The notes: generated by a model from the letters alone, not told the origin. Counted from the first letter of the stretch, positions 37,264 through 49,020 are shown. The stretch: DNA of 64,000 nt from Cliona cf. orientalis (GCA_963930775.1 OZ005697.1:7958292-8022291); one strand, 5' to 3'. Program-made: numbers and translations.

Positions 37264-39369
37264 ATGGAAAGAAAGATGACTCAGTGTGTAACCTTGGCAC
37301 CGGTATTCTTTCTACTTTACTTTACCACAATGGTGCTGGGAGTGAATATGAAAGAAGATATCTCTGTCCTTGTTTTGGTTCCACATAAAAGATTGCTAGA
37401 TAAAAGCATGAGACTTGAGATGCTAGGTGGTATCTCTGTCGCATTCTATGAAATAAATACTGACTCCAATATCCTACCTGAACACAATTTACAGATGATA
37501 GTACTTGATGATGTTGAAGACGAAAATGACGTTCTGCAGAAATTTATCAACCTCACTTTTTACCAGTCAACCAAAAAGGTTGTTGCTATCAGTGGATATA
37601 TGAGTACCAAAATCGTTCCAATACTTTTACCTTTTGCCAGACATAAAGGGGTGCTCATCACAACACCTGCTCAAACTTTTGTATCGGAATCATTTGTGGC
37701 TCTCTACTCCCCTCACACAATGGCTACTGCTCTGATCCATTTTGTACATAGAATGGACTGGAATAGAGTTGGACTCATGAGTCAAAATACTGACACATAC
37801 ATTTTCAGAGTTGCAGAAATACTGCTTCAAATGGCCGAGTCAAGTGGTGTAGTCATTTCACCATATGTGCAGGTATTTAACCTTGAATCTGCAATTAAAG
37901 AAATTGTCATACAAAGCTCAAGGGTCATTATTGTAAGTCTAACTGCGGAAAATGCTGCTCATTTGCTGTGCATGTTACACATGAAAGGGTTATTATGGCC
38001 TGATTTTGCATGGGTGTTTCATGGTCACAAAATTGAAGACATACTGATGTGTACAGTAGCTTGTAATTTGGAGGAAGCAATTGAAGGAATATTCCTGATA
38101 GAAAATCAACTTCAGCCTGAGCTCCCAGTATCAACAGAATTGATTTTAGGTGGGATACAACTCAATTTTAGTTCACAGCAATATATTTCATCCATTGTAG
38201 AAGACTACAATCGCACTTTCAGTCCTAACCCATTAGCCATTATAATATATGAGCTCATTTGGTGGACAGCAATGATATTAAACAATACTTGTCATCACAG
38301 CTCAGACTGCCATACGCATCAAATAGATCCTCTTGTACCTTTCATGAGAGATGAGTCCTGGAGTATGAGTGTATTTCATGTTAGACGACAGAGTTGGTTA
38401 TTGATTGGTACAGTGTATGGCAACTCTACAGCAACTTCAGTATCACTGAATGAATCAGTAGTGGACACTATCTCTATAAATGAACTGACAGTTGTAAGTG
38501 TTGACGATCCTCCACTGGGATATACAATAGCTGTTGCTTTGCTAATAGCACTTTTAACCACATATGTCACAATAATGCTAATCCTTTACATTTTGGTTTG
38601 CAAGCAGCCAGAAGTTAAGGCTACAAGTATTTCGTTAAGTTTGCTCATATTTGCTGGATGCTACTTGATTTTGTTGTATTTATCTCTCTTAAATTTCATG
38701 AACACTACTGCTTTTAACTCACTTAGTTCATCAAACCAAAATTTCATATGCGTGGCCCTTCAATGGACCTCTTCGGTAGGTATATCCACTCCGCTGATGT
38801 TAGCGGTACTTCTTATTAAAATAGCCAGAATTTATTACCTCTTCAATAAGACCATGAAGAGGGTTGGTCGATCCTGTTCTGATTTGGTACTTGTGAGTTA
38901 CGTGCTCTTAATTCTTTCACCAAGCATTGTGATAAACCTCCTTTCGAATATCGTCGATCCTTATCACACAGTGCTCAAAGACAGAGTACAGAATGGCCAT
39001 GTGTACATTGAAAAAATTTGCGATAGCAAGTATATTGTTTACGTTTTTGGAGTGCTGATTATATATTTGTTGACGTTACTCATAGCATTGACGGTTGTTG
39101 CCATAATAACTAGGAAGGTGAGATTACAAAACTTCAAAGATACAAAAAAGGTCAACATTCTTGTCTTTATTCTTTGTGTTGATACCTTCTTAACATACTC
39201 CTACTGGTTAATGCTAAAGGCATTGAACTCTCCACAGTACCTTGTTTCTACTCTTGTGTACGTTTCTTACTCAGTTGTGATTATCTCTTTTCAAAGTCTT
39301 CTATTCCTGCCTAAAGTTTATCCGTCATTAATGCGACTTTGCCAAAATAAGTTTCAGTGTGAACAGTAA
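37264..39369 (+). CDS. GABA-B-like class C G-protein-coupled receptor, intronless
   Basis: Open frame of 701 codons in one exon. Residues 1-26 form a signal peptide. About 30-400 resemble the bilobed periplasmic-binding-like ligand domain of class C receptors, with no Cys-rich domain behind it, as in GABA-B receptors. Seven helices follow at about 419-445, 457-480, 495-528, 540-564, 590-620, 630-655 and 660-690. The FLPK motif at the end of helix 7 (about residue 681) and GC in helix 2 are typical of the class. The cytoplasmic tail is only about 15 residues, without the coiled coil used by vertebrate GABA-B subunits to dimerise. Ligand unknown. Lack of introns may indicate retroposition or simple intron loss. 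Unrelated to the Ig receptors around it. Confidence 0.88.
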   Translation: MERKMTQCVTLAPVFFLLYFTTMVLGVNMKEDISVLVLVPHKRLLDKSMRLEMLGGISVAFYEINTDSNILPEHNLQMIVLDDVEDENDVLQKFINLTFYQSTKKVVAISGYMSTKIVPILLPFARHKGVLITTPAQTFVSESFVALYSPHTMATALIHFVHRMDWNRVGLMSQNTDTYIFRVAEILLQMAESSGVVISPYVQVFNLESAIKEIVIQSSRVIIVSLTAENAAHLLCMLHMKGLLWPDFAWVFHGHKIEDILMCTVACNLEEAIEGIFLIENQLQPELPVSTELILGGIQLNFSSQQYISSIVEDYNRTFSPNPLAIIIYELIWWTAMILNNTCHHSSDCHTHQIDPLVPFMRDESWSMSVFHVRRQSWLLIGTVYGNSTATSVSLNESVVDTISINELTVVSVDDPPLGYTIAVALLIALLTTYVTIMLILYILVCKQPEVKATSISLSLLIFAGCYLILLYLSLLNFMNTTAFNSLSSSNQNFICVALQWTSSVGISTPLMLAVLLIKIARIYYLFNKTMKRVGRSCSDLVLVSYVLLILSPSIVINLLSNIVDPYHTVLKDRVQNGHVYIEKICDSKYIVYVFGVLIIYLLTLLIALTVVAIITRKVRLQNFKDTKKVNILVFILCVDTFLTYSYWLMLKALNSPQYLVSTLVYVSYSVVIISFQSLLFLPKVYPSLMRLCQNKFQCEQ

Positions 39370-40303
39370 CTGATCCTAAGAAATATTCTGAACTTGAAGC
39401 ATAAATTTAATATTGACAAAAACACAGTAACATGACATAATAATTATCATTATGTGTTTGTACGTAACTAACTTGTGGATTAAAGATGAAACTAATCAAA
39501 GTTCATCTAATAATTTTTTTCTTAAATTACTACTATCCATATGTCATTGATTGATCTATATTAAACTCTATAAAATTAATTTGTAGCATAATATGTACTT
39601 ACAATGTTGAGACAGACTCTGTATAGATGGTATGGATCAAATAAATTATATCTGCACATGTCATGAAATGCTCTACAGTGGACCAGTGGAATAAAGGTAC
39701 AACCTTAATGAGGACATTGGCTATACTGAGAAATACACTGTATAACGTCTGATTTTTAAGAAGACCTCTTTATTTCATATGTATATGGTGTCAATTCATG
39801 GTATCCATATAGCTACTGTAGATTGTGAAATTTTAGCTACTGTAGATTGTGAATTTTCGTCGTTAAAACCTTTTATTGAACACCTTTTCGAAAATTAAAA
39901 ATGTGAAATATTTTGCATTACATAATATGTCAACCTATACCAATTTTCGTCCCTAAAGTCTGGTGACAATAATAAGATTACACGAAAAATTTACAAGTGA
40001 AAATTAATGTTTTACTGGCAAAAATATCCCGATCTGTGGTGGTAGAGAACTTCACTGTGGCCCACATGCATTGGTTAGTGTGTAGTACATATACCGGTAT
40101 AATAATATAGTGCTTCACATGCATAGAGTATGACATTGTGTTATGGTTGATTCAAAATTATGATCATTTTAATCAGTGCTCGTAAATTACCAATGCAAAA
40201 ATTAATAGTTAAGAGCATAATATAACAGTATCCATTTATTAATAAGATCCGGAATATTTTTTTCAGGATTCTGTAAAAAGTTGTACTTTAATAAACCAAG
40301 GGT
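39370..40303. other. intergenic, nothing firm
   Basis: AT-rich. A short direct repeat (AGCTACTGTAGATTGTGAA twice, about 39,811-39,860) is the only structure seen. No gene. Confidence 0.4.
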
Positions 40304-40346
40304 GGCTTAGGATCTAAGCCACCCTCCGCTTAGGATATAAGCCACT

Positions 40347-41215
40347 CAGTGGCATCTCTAGGAAGTTGTTTAACTGGGTGCAAGCTATATTGAAAATACA
40401 ATGTCATGTATATACTATAGTACACTTCTGCTGTACCTTTATTTATCCATGCACCTGTGCAGTTATACTTTCAATAGCTTGCTTTACATTTAATAGTACT
40501 ATACAATGTCATGTATACTATAGTACACTTTGGCTATAGCTTTATTTATCCATGCACCTGTGCTGTTACTTTCAATAGGTGGACAAATAAAGCTAGCAGA
40601 AGTGTACTATAGTATACATGACATTGTAGTACTATTAATAAATGTAAAGCAAGCTTTAAAGCTATTGAAAGTAACTGCACATGTGCGTGAATAAATAAAG
40701 CTATAGCCAAAGTGTACTATAGACTATAATACACTTTGGCTATAGCTTTATATTATTAGACTAAGTATAAATGTAATAACCTAGCTACTATAGGTACTAT
40801 TCCATGTGGACAGTCTATGTACTATAGACTATAGTGACACGTTATACTATACAGAGCTTTGCAGGGTTACTTGTCAGAGGCTAGAAGCATGATTGAGTTG
40901 TTGTGGTGAGTGTCAACATGGAGATTCATTCCTAAATCTAGTTATATACCTGCTCCAAATCTAATAAAGACACCACATTGTCCATTTATGAGGCCAAAAC
41001 TACAAGCCAAATCTTTTCCTATTCCCTGTTTCCGAATTGATAAGAAACCTGCCAAGCTTTGTATATGTAACTGGCTGTGACAGTGTAGTGAAATATGCAT
41101 ACTTTGACGGGCTATAGGTAAACAACAAAATTATACATGCATATAGGATGGGTGCACAGATGCATGGATTGGGTGCAAATGAACCCACATGCACCCCCTG
41201 GCGACACCATGCACT
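40347..41215. mobile_element. hAT-like non-autonomous element inside the minisatellite
   Basis: Left end CAGTGGCATCTCTAGG with GGGTGCA about 25 bp inside. Right end reads CAGTGCATGGTGTCGCCAGG with GGGTGCA on the opposite strand. Flanks AAGCCACT and TAGTCACT could be a decayed 8-bp target duplication, but they also lie in repeat units. No transposase. The interior carries a complex foldback. Confidence 0.5.
40399..40790. repeat. compound direct and inverted repeat (foldback)
   Basis: A module (ATGTCATGTATACTATAGTA and following TTTATTTATCCATGCACCTG) occurs twice forward, at about 40,399-40,502 and 40,503-40,580. It then occurs once as the full inverted copy at about 40,585-40,735, with part of it again forward afterwards. 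Arms over 100 bp could form a long hairpin. Confidence 0.7.
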
Positions 41216-41696
41216 GCTTAGTCACTAGTATCTAAGACACCCTCCACTTGGGATCTAAGCCGCTAGTATCTAAGACACCCTCTGCTTGGAATCTAAGCCA
41301 ATAGTATCTAAGACACCCTCCGCTTGGGATCTAAGCCAATAGTATCTAAGCCATCCTCCGCTTGGGATCTAAGCCACACTCTGCCTATAGGATCTAAGCC
41401 ACTAGTATTTAAGCCATCCTACGTGTAGGATCTAAGCCACCCTACGCTTGGGATCTAAGTCACTCTATAGTATCTAAGATATCCTTCGCTTGGGATTTAA
41501 GCCAAGACACCCTCCGCCTGGGATCTAAGCCTAGGATCTAAGCCACCAATGATATTGATTATCTAACCCATAAACTACTTGAGCAAAACCACTAGCCTAC
41601 TTGAGATACAAGCCACAGTGATAATCATCACCATCAATACCATGCATTGAGGTATGTACCTCAGTATAATACATCTATAGATACTATATTATTATT

Positions 41697-41768
41697 AACC
41701 CTCGCCGCAAAGCGTAGGTGGAGGGGTTACTGTAATTGTTTGGCGATTTTTGTCCATCTGTCTGCCCA
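41697..41768 (+). mobile_element. end fragment related to the AACCCTCGGCGC element
   Basis: AACCCTCGCCGCAAAGCG, then a short spacer and GTCCATCTGTCTGCCC, match the end structure of the element at 30912-31449 in inverted sense. The rest is missing where the R5-like fragment begins. Confidence 0.45.
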
Positions 41769-42115
41769 CTGGCACACAACCTATTTTTGATGATGAAGCA
41801 TATGAAATACATGCATAAGCTTCTAAAGGAGCAGGATGTAATATTATAATCATATTGAATTTAAATCCCGTTTCAATGTTACCTGAATAGTGAAGGAGGA
41901 AATATCAATGGTACCATAATATTATTGTAGCAAAAATCTCACTCAAAATGCAAATACAGACATACATTTCTATCATAATCTTGAAAAAACAAACTAGCTC
42001 AAGATTACCACCATGTAGCTAGCTAGTAATTCATAACACTTAAGTCTTAACACAACCCAACAGTTAGCTGTTACAGTACGTGTTTTTTTTGTGTTATAAA
42101 TTATGTGCCCATGCA
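41764..42115 (+). pseudogene. R5-like 3' fragment
   Basis: Aligns by eye with 12,226-12,560, the end of the R5 tail and its 3' flank (shared GATGATGAAGC, ATGAAATACATGCA and AAAAAACAAACTAGCT). Several stops and indels; no coding potential. It precedes an R4-like fragment and A3, as R5 and R4 precede A1. Confidence 0.75.
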
Positions 42116-42379
42116 GGTGACTCAGTAGTATTATAATATTATAAAGAAATCTAGATTGAATTAATATAACCTGTGATGTACAAATACAATTATCTGTACA
42201 TATACCGTAGTCAATCTAGTGCTACGTATTTTGAAAAACACGCGCTCTTCTGGTAAAGGTCGTCAATCGCTACATAGCACTATAGGAGGATTCCACTCAA
42301 AGGTGTCAAGGAATTTTTATGAGATGCAAATGATATTCAGCGCCCTTTCAGGAAGTTCCAGCCAGGTTCCTGTCACACG

Positions 42380-42634
42380 CCCATTGGTGGGAATCGAATG
42401 TTACAGTAGTGTATTACGCTCCATGGGAATAGAATGCATTTAGCTATCACACTAGCCAAGCGAATGGTTGCTCTCTCAAAAGGCGCCTCAGCTAGCTACA
42501 TAGTGTACGGCACCCTAGAGTGTCGTAGCTAGCACCATTTTTCGTCACCTACCCTGAAGCTCTGTGCAGCCTCCAAAACGCACGGTATTCCCATAGAGCG
42601 TAATACATTTGATTACCACCAATGGGAACACAAA
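42380..42634. repeat. inverted repeat of about 45 bp
   Basis: CCCATTGGTGGGAATC and GTATTACGCTCCATGGGAAT (42,380-42,436) are matched in inverted order at 42,593-42,634 (ATTCCCATAGAGCGTAATAC, ACCACCAATGGG). MITE-like, about 255 bp, inserted between the R5-like and R4-like fragments. Confidence 0.6.
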
Positions 42635-42845
42635 GCATCAAGACATCCGACTTATAATTAGCCAGCTGAATTATGAATATAATTATATACAGTGTGGCTA
42701 CTAACTCAAAGAGAAACCCAAATTATGTTAATGTACCCAATAATAAAAGTTAATTATAATGCAGTAGTTTTAACTGATATATTATATGCAATTCTGAATT
42801 TTAATATGCTATCACAAATTAATGATAATGTATGCAATAAACTTG
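42615..42845 (+). pseudogene. R4-like last-exon fragment
   Basis: Matches the end of R4 (10,258-10,500) including the codons for the KYQDI, NYEHMYSV and NYVNV regions, with small insertions breaking the frame, and continues into the 3' UTR to the AATAAAC. A leftover of a larger duplication containing R4, R5 and an A gene. Confidence 0.75.
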
Positions 42846-43512
42846 CTTACCTATAGCTAGAGCTGTTAGATCACAAAGAACTACTCATGCATGCACGTCC
42901 ATGTCAATACACCAGAGTACTGCAACCCTACAATTTCCGAATTTATAACAGTATAATAATGGCTATCTATGGGGTGTTTGCATAATGCATGACCTTTGTA
43001 ATCAGAGTAGCTGCTAATAATTCTCAAGTTGATTTACAAAGCATAATTCATTGCACCATAAATATAATTGTCCTTACGATTACTATTTGCTTCATAGTCA
43101 TTATTTCTATTATTATAGCTTTCTGCATGATAATTGCATTAATTTTCTTCATAGTTTGAAAATTTGCCATGTCATGGGAGAGGTTCCAGTATGTATGGCC
43201 ATTTTCAATAAATAAATATTAAGAATATAAAAACTGCCATATTTATAATCTTGCTAAATAGATCTATTAAGAATATGTGCAGTACTAATACTGGGACCAT
43301 CATGGACTTATGTTCTCAAGTCTTGGTGTGCTATAACAACAATCATCAATCAAGTCTTACAGATTCCAAACTTCGGCAATATATAGCTGGTATGATCATA
43401 ATTTTACAGGATATGGATATGACAGGATTTCCTGTCTGAAAGTAAAACCTGACTTGTGGCGTCTATTAGACATGAAGGTATTATGCATGTTATAGTACTA
43501 GTATCGAACATC
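42846..43512. other. spacer before A3
   Basis: AT-rich; no gene or clear repeat recognised. Confidence 0.4.
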
Positions 43513-45909
43513 ATGATGACTCTATTAACTGTTCTGCTGCTTTTAGCTACTGAGTGGCCTATATCTGAGAGCAATGGTATGGAAAGTTTTATCATTTATA
43601 GGGCCACGTATAATTTGCTTATCATGGGCTCATAATTATTATAGATCAATGCTGCTATTCCTATGGATCAGCTCCACACAATGATAGCAACTGTGTTCCC
43701 AAGGGCACACAACTCTATCTTCGATGCATCATTCACAATCCTCATGATGCTTTCACCCACTTATCAGTACAGTGGTATAGAGGTGATGATAATGCACAAG
43801 AAGAGATTGCTAATATCCAAAACTATACGGACTCTGGATACGCCTTTATACGATACAATCAGGCAATGTCAAGCCTACGAAGGAACTGTACTCCTCTTGT
43901 ATGCAGATACATTTGGCTTGGTCATAGATAACTTTACCATGGACAAAAATGGCTACTACTGGTGTCAAATTCTTATTAATGACTCCTTCCTAAATATTAA
44001 CCCCTCACAGCGTGCTTGGTTCTATGCAGAAGAAAGCAATTCATGTGTACAAGGAGTTTTATATTATAACACATCTGGAGCACAATGTGCATTAGGTAAG
44101 CCGGTAAGAAATTCTAATAATAAATATTACTTCAATAACTACCATTCTGATCATCAGCTCAACCACAATACCAATAGACAATCATACTAACGCAGTTACA
44201 ACCAAAATGTCATTGACAACCACTTCACTGAACCATCCTACTGCTGCAATGTCTACAACCTCACTAGATGATCATAGTAATGCAGTAACCAAAATGTTTA
44301 CCTGGACTTCACCGAATTATCCTACTAATGTAGTAATAACTGCTACTGAAACAATGTCTATCACCTCACTAGGTGATCATACTAATGCAGCAATGTCTAC
44401 TACTTTACCAAATGACACAGTAAGCGTTACAATGGATTTAATGTCAACAGTAGCATCAAAAACGACCAAGACGGGCATTATTCCAGTTTATTATATCATT
44501 GGAACATTCACAGTGCTTATAGTTTTATTTGTAATGCTAGCAATCATAATATTGCTGAAGTTTATACATAAAAGGTATAAAGAGATTGGGCAGAAAACTG
44601 GTGAGTCCTTAGCATGTCAAAAATTAATGTATAATTGCTTGACGGCCATTTTTTTATATTATTTAGAGCAATCTAGATCAGGTCCACCTATACATGAGAA
44701 CATTGATCCTGTGTAAGTCACATTAAGGGCTTATAGGTTCATATGCTAATTTATCATGAGTTAATTATTACATAATAATTATTATAGCAATACGTCCAAC
44801 TTAGATTTAGTTGGTGTTCACTCCCAAGTACTAGTTCCACTACGCACTTCAGATTCAAGGGAGGATGACACATACAGTATTGTAAGTGACAAGAATACAG
44901 ACCCTCAACAGGACCATACATATGATGCAGTTCAGTTCAACAATCAGAATAGTAGTGATGAACAATCACAGTATAATACTTTGCAACGTGAGAATGCTGT
45001 AAACATTCCAACTAGGTCAAAATTTAATAACAGCACAATAGAGTTATTTGACACTTACGAGAAAATTGGTGCAAATGATACTACAATCAATGATGCTCAC
45101 AATCGTTCTAACGGATGTCAATTAAGAGGTACTTATAGGATGGATTCAGAAAGTGAATATGACATTGTGGAAGACAGCCATACTCAGAATGCATTAAAAC
45201 AGCCCTCTGCTGGTGTGAATGGGACAAAATTTAATAAGATGATACCACAAGATTATGAGCCAATATATTTCTATGGATCCAGTACCACACAAATAAAAGA
45301 GCTCACTGGAAAACAAATACTTTTCGATGATGAAAGATATTATGGAGCACATAGACCAGTGCCTAGGAGAGCAGCTGTACGTCTAAGAGTGGATGGGGTT
45401 GAAGACAAACCCAGTTCTGAAACAGTGAAGGAGGAAACACCAATAGCCAAAAGGAAGTGCAGTATGCTGAGCCACTGACACCAAATGACAAAGGTCACAC
45501 TCAAGATGTGCAAGCTGAAGATGAACATTTCTATCACTGTCTTGAGCTAAACAAACAAACAAATGCTGAAAAATACATCAGTGGTCACGCAACGGATAAA
45601 GGAGGTGCTACAAATGCCCCAACACCATTCAATTTTGATCACTGTGAGTTTGATGACCCTATGTATAAAGGCATCCCTCGTATGGTACTAAAGCAGACAA
45701 ACAGTACATTGAACAAAATGTATCATGATAATAATATTGCATTTCCAGAGGAGGTATCATGTATTGGGGATGTGAATGTTCATCCAGACATGCTTAGTCT
45801 CGAGGAAGACAACAATACACCAGGATACAGTGATCCAGATTGGTTGGATGACACTAACATCTCCAATGGCCAAAAAGACACAAGATTTAGAGTGGATCGA
45901 CACGTTTGA
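43513..45909 (+). pseudogene. A3: type A receptor, R5-like ectodomain and A1-like tail, frameshifted
   Basis: Exons 43513-43576 (signal, two ATGs), 43645-44095 (Ig, DQCCYSYGSAPHND to GYYWCQ), 44178-44600 (stalk and membrane helix), 44667-44712 and 44788-45909 (tail). The Ig exon loses frame near 43,900, between the NCTP and YADTF parts. The tail loses frame near 45,450, where one base is missing relative to A1 (PIANKEVQYAEP). The tail has SEYDIV (strict ITIM), YNTL, YEKI, YEPI and YKGI. Apart from two one-base shifts it is complete, so either a young pseudogene or sequencing error. Ectodomain nearest R5, stalk to tail nearest A1. Confidence 0.7.
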
Positions 45910-46530
45910 TGATTCTACACTGTAGTATGCATAACATTACATATCTCAATTGAGGTTTCTTAGGCTGGTTTACATAGCGTCATCCATCATGGAGTAAATA
46001 TTCACCTATAGCTATTATTGTGTGCTTTAAGATTGTCACCAACAACAGTTTCAATTTTTATGATGATTGACAAACTCTGTGTACTATACACGATTATATA
46101 AAACTAGCTAGTTGCATAATATGTGACAAACAACATATTCATTCACACTTTCATTGTGACAGTAGGTTTTCCTCATGAAAGTTACATTTATACAAGAATT
46201 GCATAACCTGAGAACCAGCACAGGTGATTTTAAAACCACTATTACATCCATACATGCTGACAGCTATAGCTATATAACCTGGCCAGTTAGAGCCTCCCCC
46301 GGCCAGATCACTATTAATCTACAGTCAAGGGGGAAGGATCTAGTAACTCTTGCAGCATTCCTTGCCATGTAACTATTGACAGTGGGATTCAGTGGTTGAT
46401 GTACAGTTCACACAAATAGCAATAATATCATCCCTTCTCTGTCTAAAATACTTCCTCATGCATGCACCACTGTTCCTATCACAGTCGGTATAGACAAGTA
46501 TAGGGATGGCCTGGATATGTCATATTGGTA

Positions 46531-46975
46531 ACAAGTATGTTTGATGTCACAATCATGGCTGAACAACTATACGTTAATATAGCGCGCATGCGCAGATGAA
46601 GACCACACCCCTCACTGGAGGCCAAGAGTAGCTGATCAAACTCACCGTGTAATGGCGAAGTTCTCACTCCGCTCGAACGTCGAATCTACCACCAGACCAT
46701 GACAAAGAGCAGACATCGCTTCTCGCTTCGCTCGAGGCTCGGTGGCCTGCCGAGCAGGCCTGTCGAAACGCGCGGCGCTTGCGCCGCTCGCTCGAGCTTG
46801 AGAATGCATCTCTATGGCCCCTAGGCCTTGGCAACCTCGTTTGTGCACACGGCACAACAATTCTGACCAATCGTGAGTCTTCTGAACTTGTAGGAGAGCG
46901 CATCTTTTATGCCCTCCAGGTTAGGACACGGACTATATAAGAAAATTGATCGTCTGAAAAATATTTTTCGTTGTA
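46531..46975. mobile_element. GC-rich insertion of unknown type
   Basis: In blocks 1 and 2 GATATGTCATATTGGTA runs directly into the AACTCAGA region; here about 445 bp of GC-rich sequence intervenes, with GCGCATGCGCAG and several TCGCTTCGCTCGAG-like stretches. No inverted ends or coding content recognised. Confidence 0.55.
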
Positions 46976-47060
46976 TATATATAATAATTAATAACTCAGA
47001 ATTTTAAGATTTTTAACACTCATACTCATGATCTATCAGCCCCAAAACATCCATGGAAAT

Positions 47061-47320
47061 ACCCATACATTAGGTTCTTGCAAGAACCTTGCATATCAGG
47101 CTTGCAGCAAAATCTTACACATCTTGCCTGAAAATCTTGTATGCTTGCTCAAAAATCTTGCAAATTGCAAGAGAAATGGCCACAATCTTACAATAACTTG
47201 CAAGAATCTTACAAGCACTGGCTTGCAAGACTTCTTGCAAGCCTTGCAGCCATGCAAGACATTAATCTTGCATGCAAGAATCTTACAAGAGTCAGGATAA
47301 TCTTGCATGACTACTATACT
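47061..47320. repeat. CTTGCAAG-rich end, left
   Basis: About 260 bp with four full CTTGCAAG palindromes and over ten half sites (CTTGCA or TGCAAG) in both orientations, often as AATCTTGCAAGA or AATCTTACAAG. Resembles subterminal repeats to which a transposase might bind. Confidence 0.65.
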
Positions 47321-47840
47321 GCATGCACATGGATTGTTGCTATGGAAACCAGTTGCTCCACCCACATCCTTTCAGTATATGGTTATTCTACACAATAATA
47401 AGATCACATACACACTACAATAATAATAATTATTATAGTACAAATAATTGTGCATTTATGGTCACTGATATGTTTATATTATTATAGTAGAAAATCAGGT
47501 AGCCAGTGTTTATCAGAAAATTCTTGTGGGGTTCAAGGTGCTTGTTCTCCAGATCAGCTACCTGAATAATAACATAAATATTACAATAATAATATTATCT
47601 GATGATTATGATAACAATATTATTTAATTTATTATTATGACATTGTGTTTCATTGAGGTATGCTTATGTAAGGTGCATGCGTGCAGGGATGAATGCTGGG
47701 ATACATAACACAACACTTCAAGAAAAGTAGAAATATCACCTATTGTATATTGTGCTATGAAAATATTAATTCCTATAATTTAACAGCTGAATTGAATAGA
47801 AATTCTGTGTCGTATCCTATACCTCTTCTGTTAGGTTTAT

Positions 47841-48164
47841 GACTAGCGTTGAACCCAGGCCCTTTGAGGGGGAGGAGAAAGGACCTGGTACCTATTGCAC
47901 ACCCATGCGCCAACTACCCCAAGAAAACTTGGGGTACTATGAATGATTGTACGCTTTATTGCCCTCTTGCTGCGGCCTATAGGGTACAAAGCTACACCAA
48001 TGTGACATCGCTTCGTACCCTACGCACGGGAGGCCCGAGGAGAGCGAAAAAGCATACAGTCGTTTGCGGCACCCCAACTTTTCTTGGGGTAGTTGGCACA
48101 TGCGCATGCAATAAGTACCAGGCCCTCTTTCTTCCTCCTGCCAGGCCTGGGTACAAGGCTAGTC
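47841..48164. mobile_element. MITE with long terminal inverted repeats
   Basis: Ends GACTAGC...ACCCAGGCC and the inverse GGCCTGGGTACAAGGCTAGTC. The inverted arms are about 85 bp and include GGCCTGGTACTTATTGCA and CCAACTACCCCAAGAAAA. The 150-bp centre is non-coding. Confidence 0.8.
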
Positions 48165-48849
48165 TACGACATAATTTGCATGCTGATTGCTAGAGATGGT
48201 CACTGTAGCTACTCAGACTTCAGGTCACACATCAATGAAAAATATTAAACACTGTCAAGCTATTCTGTTAGGAGTTAACGATCAGTTGATATAAATCATA
48301 AATTATTCTGTTTGCATGCATGCACAATGGGTAATGTACATATCATGTAATCTATTAATTTTGTCTATCTGTCGTCATCATTATCCAGACGTACAACATC
48401 ATTGTATAACCTGAGACTGAAATTCAATCTCATGCCAACACGAAAAGATACTGTGTAATGCCCAAGAGGTATAAGAGGTATAACATGCATAATCTGAAAT
48501 TGATGAGACCCATGGCCAGAGGTTAACTAAAGCAGCAATAGTCCAGGTACATACATGTACATACTACTCAAAGTGTACACCTACTCAAAGTGAACCGTCA
48601 AGGAATGTTGCTCGAAGCTGAGCATCCAACAGTTACTAATAATAGCATGATTTCACCAGATAAGGGATATCACACGGTATTATGCATTATCGGGGAAATG
48701 TCACTGAATGCATTGAGACTATAGTAATGATAGGTCCATAGGTCTTGGAGAATGGTTGAGGCATGTAACGACGCAAATGTGATCCCGATCCGTTCGCGAT
48801 ACGCCGGTACGTGTAATATACGCCGCCGCGATCGCTGGACGATATGGAT

Positions 48850-48975
48850 GGGAGGGGCTGGGAGGTCAGGGGATGGATTGCAAATGGTTAGCAGAGTAAG
48901 AGTGTGGGAGGTCTGGGAATGGGTGCGAATGGTTAACAGGGTTAGTGTGGGAGGGCTAGGGGCTGGGTGGTGTAG
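48850..48975. repeat. G-rich minisatellite, about 2.5 units
   Basis: Units of about 45 bp of the form GTGGGAGGTCTGGGAATGG, GTGCGAATGGTTAACAGGG, TTAGT. Short and diverged. Confidence 0.55.
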
Positions 48976-49020
48976 GGTTTGTCTATAAAATAGTTGAAAT
49001 AACGGCTGCCAGCAGCAACA

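Larger units (their letters stand above)
40304..41560. repeat. minisatellite of GGGATCTAAGCCA-type units, interrupted
   Basis: Units of about 40-45 bp of the form AGTATCTAAGACACCCTCC followed by GCTTGGGATCTAAGCCA. One unit lies at 40,304-40,346 and roughly eight diverged units at 41,216-41,560. The two parts were one array, split by the inserted element at 40,347-41,215. Confidence 0.75.

Noticed and set aside
46642-46903. Arg/Ser-rich minus-strand frames
   Set aside because: GC-rich insertion with repetitive sequence; no domain.
47028-47398. Overlapping open frames on both strands
   Set aside because: They are created by the CTTGCAAG repeats, which read open in several frames.
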